From: an uncultured Lachnospiraceae bacterium
Lineage (GTDB): Bacteria; Bacillota; Clostridia; Lachnospirales; Lachnospiraceae
Direction of reading: 5' to 3'
NCBI GenBank assembly: GCA_910577675.1
Contig: CAJTOR010000018.1
Span: forward strand, 1 to 64,000
DNA: 64,000 nucleotides
Under the pieces are notes generated by a model, which was not told the DNA's origin, searched no databases, and worked only from the letters and a program-made list of their open reading frames with translations. Both the position numbers and the translations under genes were made by a program. Positions 57,875 to 64,000 of this stretch are shown piece by piece; the first letter of the stretch is position 1; each line of letters opens with the position of its first letter.

Positions 57875-58678
57875 TCAGAAAAACTTTTCAATCACCTTTA
57901 TGATGCCATCCTCATCATTCGATGCGGTAACATAATCCGCACGCTCCTGCACGGGTGGCTGTGCATTTGACATTGCAACGCCAAGACCCGCATACTCGAT
58001 CATGGAAATATCGTTGAAACCATCGCCGCAGCAGACTGTTTCCTCACGGGTAAGCGAAAGCTTTTCAAGCAGTTTTTCAAGGGATTTTGCCTTGTCCACA
58101 TTTGGCGGCATAAATTCAAGGAAATAAGGTTCGGAGCGGTAGATGCTAAGGCGCTCCCCAAATTGTTTCTGCATCCTGCGCTCAAGTTCGGCAAGGTATT
58201 CGGGCGCACCCGTCATCAGGCATTTGTTTACCGGGAAGGTAATATAATCCGCGAAATCCGGCACGCGGCGGATCAAAAGACCGTTGATGTGCGCTTCTAA
58301 TTCCATATACGGGTCGATCGGGGTCGCGGCGATCACATCATCCCCCTCATAGGAGATAAGTCCCGCCCCGTATCCGATGGCAGCCCGATATATTTCCGGG
58401 ATAACCGTTTTTGGGAGCACCTGTTCATATACGGTTTCCCCGCTGCCGCAGTCCGTGATTTTTGCACCGTTAAATGAGAGAATAAAATTGTGGTACCTGG
58501 CGAGGGAAAGAGCCTCTGCAGCAGCCTTTGTCCCGGCGGTCGGGCGGCCCGAGGCGATAGCCACGCGCACGCCGCGCTCCTGTAGGTCATAGAGTGCCTG
58601 TCTTGTCGCAGGCGTGATTTCTTTTTTCGAGTTGGTTAAGGTGCCGTCAATATCAAGCACAAGCATTTTGTATTTCAT
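57875..58678 (-). CDS. HAD superfamily Cof-type phosphatase
   Basis: This 267-residue Cof-type HAD hydrolase has nucleophile Asp9 and Asp11 in LVLDIDGTLT, motif II IASGRPT and motif IV GDGFNDISMIEYAGLG. The cap region contains SYEGDDVIAATPI, typical of sugar-phosphate phosphatases such as YidA. The substrate is not known. The ATG at 58678 follows ACGGAGA. A sigma-A promoter lies at 58740-58768 on the minus strand, divergent from the P-type ATPase. Confidence 0.88.
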   Translation of the reverse strand: MKYKMLVLDIDGTLTNSKKEITPATRQALYDLQERGVRVAIASGRPTAGTKAAAEALSLARYHNFILSFNGAKITDCGSGETVYEQVLPKTVIPEIYRAAIGYGAGLISYEGDDVIAATPIDPYMELEAHINGLLIRRVPDFADYITFPVNKCLMTGAPEYLAELERRMQKQFGERLSIYRSEPYFLEFMPPNVDKAKSLEKLLEKLSLTREETVCCGDGFNDISMIEYAGLGVAMSNAQPPVQERADYVTASNDEDGIIKVIEKFF

Positions 58679-58739
58679 GATTGATCTCCGTTTCTGTTAT
58701 GTAAACCTGGGAATACCCCTTGTTTTGAAAGCCTGTTAC

Positions 58740-58768
58740 ATCATACAGGAAAATAAACCTTTTGTAAA
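58740..58768 (-). promoter_or_regulatory. Sigma-A promoter for the HAD gene
   Basis: On the minus strand TTTACA (58763-58768) and TATGAT (58740-58745) are 17 bases apart. Confidence 0.65.
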
Positions 58769-58901
58769 GTTCTTTTTATTTTCTGTCGTGCATGGTCTAA
58801 ATTATTCTGAATATTTTATCCTCTTATATCATAATGTAAATCATAGTGATCATGCAATGACAGCAGATATTAAAGACTGGTACAGGTACGGAGGTATGGG
58901 A

Positions 58902-61502
58902 ATGGCAATGGCGGCATATACCCGCAGCGCGGCGGAAGTGGTGCGGGAACAGAAAAGCAGCGGGGAGGGCGGACTGTCTGCGAAGGAGGCAGCAAAACGT
59001 CTGAATCAGTACGGGAAAAATGAATTCACGCAGAAAAAGAAAAAAAGTTTTCTGCGCCGGTTTTTTGAGCAGTTTGAAGATTTTATGATCCTTGTTCTGA
59101 TCGCGGCGGCGCTGATTTCCTTTGCCGCTTCGGTGTTTGAAGGAAATACTGATTTTACTGATCCGGTAATTATCCTTGCCATTGTGATATTAAATGCCAT
59201 CCTCGGTGTCGTGCAGGAGGAGAAAGCCGAAAAATCCCTTGAGGCGCTAAAGAAGATATCCGCCCCGACAGCAGTTGTGTACCGGGATGGCGTGCGCTTG
59301 GAAATCGCTGCGGGAAAGCTTGTGCCGGGCGATATTATTGAGGTATCCGCCGGGGCGTATGTCCCGGCGGATGCAAGACTATTAACCGCCGTTCAATTAA
59401 AAGTTGACGAGTCGGCGCTGACGGGAGAATCCCTCCCGGTAAAAAAATCCGCCGACAAGGTATTTGCGCAGGGTACGCTGCTTGCGGAGCGGGCGAACAT
59501 GATTTACTCGACAAGTATTGTCACAAACGGGCACGCCCTTGCTATTGTGACGGAAACGGGGATGAGCACGGAGGTCGGCAAGATCGCCGATATGATTTTA
59601 AATGACGAAACACCGCAGACCCCGCTGCAAAAGCGGCTGGCGGTAACCGGGAAATGGCTTGGAATAGCTGCGCTTTTAATCTGTGTTGTGATTTTTGCGA
59701 TGGGTGTTGTGCAGGGACGGGGACTTTTTGATATGTTTATGACAAGTGTGAGCCTTGCGGTGGCGGCGATACCGGAGGCACTTCCGGGGATGGTAACTAT
59801 AATGCTCTCGCTCGGCGTGCAGCGCATGGCAGCAAAAAATGCTGTGGTAAAGCGCCTGCCCGCCGTGGAAACCCTGGGCAGTGCCACCTGGGTGTGCTCG
59901 GATAAAACCGGTACCTTAACACAGAATGAAATGACCGTTGTGAGAGTGTGTGACGGGCAGTCCGTGCTTCCCGCACAGTCAGAGCGGGCAAAAAAAATCT
60001 GTATGGCGGCGGCTCTGTGCTGCAATGTGCAGGAGCAGAAAGAGAGGGGAAAGATTGTCTATTTTGGGGAGGCGACCGAGCTTGCAATTGTGCGTGCCTT
60101 AACGGGGGTGAATGCTTCCTACGAAAAGCTTCTTGCGGCGGCTGTGCGCATACGTGAAATCCCGTTTGATTCGGTCAGGAAACGCATGACCACAGTACAT
60201 AGCACAGCGGAAGGAAATTTCTCTATAACCAAGGGTGCGCCGGATATCCTGCTTTCGCTCTGCACCCACTACGAGCGCGATAATAAGGTTCTTTTGATGA
60301 CGGAGCAGGTGCGCGAGGAAATAAGGCGGCAGAACCGGATGTTAAGCGGGCAGGCGCTGCGCGTCCTTGCGGTGGCATACCAAAAGGCGGGGACGGGGAA
60401 TGGGGATTTGGAACAAAATCTTGTATTCTACGGGCTTTTAGGATTGATGGATCCGCCGCGCCCAGAGGCGGTGCGATGTGTGAAAACCTGCCGGGAAGCG
60501 GGAATCGTCCCGGTTATGATTACCGGGGATCATGTGATGACCGCCTGCGCGATCGCCAGGGAAACGGGGATTTTGGCAAACGAGAACGAGAGGGCGGTAA
60601 CAGGGGCGGAAATCGATGCGATGGGAGAGGATGAACTGGCAGAAAAGATAAAAGATTACCGCGTGTTTGCCCGCGTTTCGCCGGAGCATAAAGTGCGCAT
60701 TGTCAAAGCCCTGCAAAAATCCGGGGAGATCGTGGCGATGACGGGGGACGGTGTCAACGATGCGCCCGCCCTCAAAGCCGCCGATATCGGCTGTGCGATG
60801 GGGCAGGGCGGCACGGATGTCGCAAAGAATGCGGCGGACATGGTGCTGATGGACGACAATTTTGCAACCATTGTGGAGGCAGTGCGAGAGGGTCGCGGCA
60901 TCTATGACAATATCCGCAAATCAATCCATTTCCTGCTCTCGTGCAATATCGGGGAAATTATTACCATATTTGCAGCCATCCTCTGCCGGATGCCTTCCCC
61001 GCTTGCGGCGGTACAGCTTTTGTGGGTGAACCTGGTAACGGACTCGCTCCCGGCAATCGCGCTGGGTGTTGAGCCGCCGGAGGAGGGGATTATGAAGCGC
61101 CCGCCCCTACCGCCGAAAAAGGGGATTTTCTCGGATGGGCTTGTTGGGCAGATTATACTTGAAGGGGCGATGATCGGGCTTCTTGCGATGACCGCCTACC
61201 TGATCGGAGGTTCCACCTACGCTTTTGCGGTATTGTCCTTCTCGCAGCTTTTTCACGCCTTTAATATGAGGAGCCGCCGCTCACTTTTTAAGATCGGTTT
61301 TTTCAGCAATGTAAAAATGGTGGTGGCGTTTTTGGTGTGCAGTTTCCTGCAGGCAACTGTTTTGACCGTACCGGCACTTTCGGATGTCTTCCAGGTTGTA
61401 CCGCTTGATATTAAGGGATGGGGGATTGTCCTGGGACTTTCTGCCATGCCGGTTTTGGTGTGCGAGCTGCAAAAATGCCTGTTTGCGGAAAAGAAAAAAT
61501 AA
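58902..61502 (+). CDS. P-type ATPase, calcium-transporting type (P2A)
   Basis: This 866-residue cation pump has 10 expected membrane helices. The phosphorylation site is Asp334 in CSDKTGTLTQNEM, the actuator motif is LTGESLPVKKSA, and the hinge motif is GDGVNDAPALKAADIG. The ion-binding helix reads AAIPEALPGMV (P2A SERCA-like PEGLP variant), and the late NLVTDSLPAIALGVEPPE is typical of the class. Ca2+ export is the best guess; Mn2+ is possible. The frame is open back to 58614, but GGAGG at 58890 best serves the ATG at 58902. A longer protein from 58614 is unlikely. Confidence 0.88.
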   Translation: MAMAAYTRSAAEVVREQKSSGEGGLSAKEAAKRLNQYGKNEFTQKKKKSFLRRFFEQFEDFMILVLIAAALISFAASVFEGNTDFTDPVIILAIVILNAILGVVQEEKAEKSLEALKKISAPTAVVYRDGVRLEIAAGKLVPGDIIEVSAGAYVPADARLLTAVQLKVDESALTGESLPVKKSADKVFAQGTLLAERANMIYSTSIVTNGHALAIVTETGMSTEVGKIADMILNDETPQTPLQKRLAVTGKWLGIAALLICVVIFAMGVVQGRGLFDMFMTSVSLAVAAIPEALPGMVTIMLSLGVQRMAAKNAVVKRLPAVETLGSATWVCSDKTGTLTQNEMTVVRVCDGQSVLPAQSERAKKICMAAALCCNVQEQKERGKIVYFGEATELAIVRALTGVNASYEKLLAAAVRIREIPFDSVRKRMTTVHSTAEGNFSITKGAPDILLSLCTHYERDNKVLLMTEQVREEIRRQNRMLSGQALRVLAVAYQKAGTGNGDLEQNLVFYGLLGLMDPPRPEAVRCVKTCREAGIVPVMITGDHVMTACAIARETGILANENERAVTGAEIDAMGEDELAEKIKDYRVFARVSPEHKVRIVKALQKSGEIVAMTGDGVNDAPALKAADIGCAMGQGGTDVAKNAADMVLMDDNFATIVEAVREGRGIYDNIRKSIHFLLSCNIGEIITIFAAILCRMPSPLAAVQLLWVNLVTDSLPAIALGVEPPEEGIMKRPPLPPKKGIFSDGLVGQIILEGAMIGLLAMTAYLIGGSTYAFAVLSFSQLFHAFNMRSRRSLFKIGFFSNVKMVVAFLVCSFLQATVLTVPALSDVFQVVPLDIKGWGIVLGLSAMPVLVCELQKCLFAEKKK

Positions 61503-61527
61503 ACCCATCTTTTTATCGGAAAAGACA

Positions 61528-61556
61528 TTGTATTTGCCTCCCAGAATCATTATAAT
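61528..61556 (+). promoter_or_regulatory. Sigma-A promoter for the ABC exporter genes
   Basis: TTGTAT (61528-61533) and TATAAT (61551-61556) are 17 bases apart. The TATAATGTCGAA around the -10 is shared with the left arm of family C copy 3, but the right arm is missing here. Confidence 0.75.
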
Positions 61557-61573
61557 GTCGAAAACAGTGGGAA

Positions 61574-61606
61574 GCGGAAGAACTTTTGCTGCGCTGGTTC
61601 TTCCGC
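61574..61606 (+). other. Leader hairpin upstream of the ABC exporter
   Basis: GCGGAAGAAC (61574-61583) and GTTCTTCCGC (61597-61606) form a perfect 10-bp stem with a 13-base loop, about 20 bases after the promoter -10. No T-run follows directly. It could be part of a regulatory leader; the function is unknown. Confidence 0.6.
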
Positions 61607-61724
61607 TGCGGCAGTTTGCGGAGGCTCTTGATTTTTTGCTGGTTAAAATTGCTGCACCACGAAGGGGAAGTTTTGGTGTAAAAAACACCGTTCCTAAAAT
61701 GAAGTTGCAGCGGGGAGGCTTATT

Positions 61725-63581
61725 ATGGAAGTCAGTAAAAGCAAGATGCGCTGGCTGTGGGAGAACATGAAGGGATACCGCGCCCTGTATGTTTTGGGCA
61801 TTTTGGGGACGGTTCTCTACAATGTTTTGCAGCTTGCGGTGCCGGTCTTTTCGGAAAAGATTGTGGATCTGTTCCTGACCGGCAAGGAGGCGGCAGAAAA
61901 TCTGTCCACCAACAAGGAACTGCTCATCAAACTGATTGTGGGGATGGTACTGGTAACATTTTTGCGTACTGTTGTCGTGTATGCGACCTGCATCAATTTT
62001 GAGGGCGTATCGCAGAATGTGCTCTACCGCATTAGAAATTTTCTGTTTGCGAAGATTGAGCATCAGGACATGAAGTTTTATGACAATTACCGCACGGGCG
62101 ATTTGATGACACGCCTGACGGGTGATCTTGACGCGGTGCGCCATATGATCGCGTGGGTGGTGCGCATGATTGTCGAGAGTTTTTCGCTGATGTTTGCGGC
62201 GGCGGTGTATTTTTTCTATATGGATTGGCGGCTGGCGCTTTCCCTGCTTGCGATCGCACCGTTTATTTTTATCATCATCGTGTGTTTCCGCAACCGCGTG
62301 GCACCGATGCACGCGCTGCTTAGGGAAAAGCTGTCGCTGATGAACACTGCGGCGCAGGAAAATATTGCGGGGAACCGCGTGGTCAAGGCTTTTGCCAGGG
62401 AGGAGTACGAGAAAGAAAAATTCGATGAGCGCAACCGTGAGTTCTCGGAAACAAATCAGAAGACAGCGTTTGTCTGGCTGCATTTTTATCCGTATGTCGA
62501 AACTTTTGCAAACCTTCTCCCGGTTGTCCTGCTCTTAGTCGGCGGTATTTTCCTGATTAATGGGCAGCTTACGATGGGGCAGTATGTGGCTTTCTCGGGT
62601 CTTACCTGGGCGCTTGCCAACCCGATGAGGAACCTGGGCGGCATTATGAATGAGTTCCAGCGTTTTTCGGCGGCATCGAAAAAGGTGATGGAGATTTACT
62701 ATTCCGAGCCTACGATTGTGGATGCTCCTCATCCGGTGGAACCGTCGGATTCTCATTTGCGCGGGAAGATCGAGTTTAGGGATGTCAGCTTTTCCTATGA
62801 GCACCGTCCGGTACTGCACCATATAAGTTTTACGGCAAATCCGGGACAAACCATCGCGATCATGGGGGAAACGGGCTGCGGGAAAACTTCGCTGATACAA
62901 TTGATACCGCGCTTTTATGACCCGACGCAGGGGCAGGTGCTGGTGGACGGTGTTGATGTGAGGGAGTACAGGCTCCACGATCTCAGAAAAAATATCGGGC
63001 TTGCGACGCAGGATGTCCTGCTTTATTCCGATACGATTGACGGGAATATCGCCTACGGTGACAGCAATATGTCGCAGGAGCGCGTGCGCCGGTTTGCGGG
63101 TTACTCCGCGGCGGAGGAATTTATTCTAAAGATGCCGGAAGGGTATGACACGATTGTCGGGGAGCGGGGCGTTGGCCTTTCAGGCGGGCAGAAACAGAGA
63201 ATATCACTTGCCCGTGCAATGGCGATCAAACCGTCCATCCTGATTCTGGATGACACGACTTCCGCGGTTGACCTAGAAACGGAAAAACATATCCAGGAAT
63301 CCCTTGAACACCTTGAGTTTACCTGCACGAAGATTATTATCGCGCAGCGGATTTCTTCGACCAGGAAGGCTGACCGCATTCTGGTATTAAAAGATGGCAG
63401 GATTGAGGAGGAAGGGACGCACGCGGAGCTGATTGCAAAGAAGGGTTACTACTACGAACTTGTAAAATTGCAGGGCGGCGAGGAGATGCTTTTAGCGGAG
63501 GAGGCAAGGCTAAATAAGCGTTCGATAGGTGAGCCTGATAAGACCGGACAGGCTTTGAAAGGGGGTGCGCAGCGTGGCTAG
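61725..63581 (+). CDS. ABC exporter half-transporter with degenerate catalytic site
   Basis: This 618-residue half-exporter (type IV) has six membrane helices in about residues 15-330 and a nucleotide-binding domain (about 345-590). Walker A is GETGCGKTS (381-389), and the signature is GLSGGQKQR. Walker B ends ILDDTTSAVD, with Asp509 followed by Asp510 where active subunits carry the catalytic Glu. This marks it as the degenerate-site partner of a heterodimer such as BmrC/LmrC. The C-terminus is Lys/Gly-rich. The ATG at 61725 follows GGGGAGG. The partner gene overlaps its stop codon by 8 bases. Confidence 0.9.
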   Translation: MEVSKSKMRWLWENMKGYRALYVLGILGTVLYNVLQLAVPVFSEKIVDLFLTGKEAAENLSTNKELLIKLIVGMVLVTFLRTVVVYATCINFEGVSQNVLYRIRNFLFAKIEHQDMKFYDNYRTGDLMTRLTGDLDAVRHMIAWVVRMIVESFSLMFAAAVYFFYMDWRLALSLLAIAPFIFIIIVCFRNRVAPMHALLREKLSLMNTAAQENIAGNRVVKAFAREEYEKEKFDERNREFSETNQKTAFVWLHFYPYVETFANLLPVVLLLVGGIFLINGQLTMGQYVAFSGLTWALANPMRNLGGIMNEFQRFSAASKKVMEIYYSEPTIVDAPHPVEPSDSHLRGKIEFRDVSFSYEHRPVLHHISFTANPGQTIAIMGETGCGKTSLIQLIPRFYDPTQGQVLVDGVDVREYRLHDLRKNIGLATQDVLLYSDTIDGNIAYGDSNMSQERVRRFAGYSAAEEFILKMPEGYDTIVGERGVGLSGGQKQRISLARAMAIKPSILILDDTTSAVDLETEKHIQESLEHLEFTCTKIIIAQRISSTRKADRILVLKDGRIEEEGTHAELIAKKGYYYELVKLQGGEEMLLAEEARLNKRSIGEPDKTGQALKGGAQRG

Positions 63582-64000
63582 AAATACCTTTAAGGAAGAT
63601 GAGGTTTTGGAAACCCCTTTTGATTTCCACCATCTTCTGCGCGCATCAGTATATGTGAAGAAATATGTAAAGCGCATGGTATTAGCGCTGATTATCAGCG
63701 CGCTCGCGGCGGTGACTGGGCTTTTAAACCCGATTATCGTGCAGAGGGCGCTCGATGTGGCAATCCCAAATAAGGACACAAGGCAGCTTGTGCTGCTAGT
63801 GCTTCTGCTTGTCGTAACCTATGCCATAAGCATTGCATTTTCTGCCGTCCGCTCGCGCATTATGACGGTGGTGGGGCAGAGTATTATTTTTGATATCCGA
63901 AAGGATTTGTTTGCACATTTACAAAAACTACCATTTCAGTACTATGATGACCGCCCGCACGGAAAAATTATGATCCGCGTGGTCAATTATGTTAACTCGG
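63574..64000 (+). CDS. ABC exporter half-transporter, partner subunit (partial)
   Basis: The frame starts at GTG 63574 with GGGGGT upstream, overlaps the previous stop codon and runs off the window end. The first 142 residues show an ABC exporter membrane domain: ALIISALAAVTGLLNPII helix, VQRALDVAIPN loop, LVLLVLLLVVTYAISIAF helix and the coupling region DIRKDLFAHLQKLPFQYYDDRP. The nucleotide-binding domain lies beyond the edge; it should carry the intact catalytic site if the pair is a heterodimer. The substrate is unknown (multidrug export is typical). Confidence 0.88.
   Translation, partial: MARNTFKEDEVLETPFDFHHLLRASVYVKKYVKRMVLALIISALAAVTGLLNPIIVQRALDVAIPNKDTRQLVLLVLLLVVTYAISIAFSAVRSRIMTVVGQSIIFDIRKDLFAHLQKLPFQYYDDRPHGKIMIRVVNYVNS

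Noticed and set aside
61281..62483. 400-residue minus-strand open frame opposite the P-type ATPase and ABC exporter genes.
   Set aside because: It lies antisense to two clearly functional genes, has no ribosome site and no recognisable domain.
1..64000. CRISPR arrays, IS elements, prophage, rRNA or tRNA genes.
   Set aside because: Scanning by eye found no spaced short direct repeats, transposase genes, integrases, att-like repeats or tRNA-like folds; the repeats seen are few-copy intergenic elements.

Overview
The window reads as a chromosome segment of an anaerobic, endospore-forming, butyrate-producing Firmicute of the class Clostridia, most likely Lachnospiraceae. The evidence is a complete thl-crt-hbd-bcd-etfB-etfA cluster (44.2-50.7 kb), pta-ackA, sporulation genes (an alpha/beta small acid-soluble spore protein, ylbJ, splB), extracellular proteins with Thr-Pro-rich linkers, and strong AGGAGG ribosome sites. 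The family assignment is inference; no rRNA or tRNA gene was seen. Almost all of the sequence is ordinary core genome, with no phage, plasmid, IS element or CRISPR array.

Layout. 0-7.2 kb: end of a DUF1015 gene, a LiaF-like protein, fabV, argS, a DUF815 AAA+ ATPase and an SH3/TP-linker membrane protein. 7.2-13.6 kb: gene debris, a PQQ-repeat lipoprotein, a GH39 xylosidase, a glycerol-1-phosphate dehydrogenase-like enzyme and a spore SASP. 13.7-22 kb: an acidic membrane protein, pcrA, a HAD phosphatase, a MATE exporter, a HEAT-methyltransferase, a class D-like sortase and a MetH-activation-like protein. 22.1-29.6 kb: rsmD-coaD-(coiled coil)-ylbJ-tmcAL-pta-ackA-DUF177-rpmF, which matches the B. 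subtilis ylbH-rpmF neighbourhood with ylbJ and tmcAL inverted. 29.6-36.5 kb: a YprB-like exonuclease, ruvAB, zapA and a U32 peptidase. 36.7-44.1 kb: an M18 aminopeptidase, dut, an amidase, rdgB, a phosphodiesterase and a large GGDEF-EAL protein. 44.2-52.6 kb: the butyryl-CoA cluster and a chemoreceptor. 52.6-64 kb: an SDR, splB paired with a nucleosidase-like gene, a LacI-sensor/GGDEF cyclase, a HAD phosphatase, a P-type ATPase and a heterodimeric ABC exporter that runs off the edge.

Central metabolism: the cluster turns acetyl-CoA into butyryl-CoA through an electron-bifurcating Bcd-Etf step. Pta-AckA makes ATP from acetyl-CoA. FabV reduces enoyl-ACP and could also act as a trans-2-enoyl-CoA reductase. 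No butyrate kinase or butyryl-CoA transferase is present here.

The most unusual content is between genes. Four families of dispersed, structured, non-coding repeats can be seen. Family A (three loci) is a double-stem unit of about 106 bp that fills the whole gap between one gene's stop codon and the next gene's ribosome site, with arms that covary between loci. Family C (three loci) couples a sigma-A promoter, whose -10 box lies inside a palindrome, to a conserved folded leader. Families B and D are shorter hairpin repeats. These are the best candidates for something undescribed.
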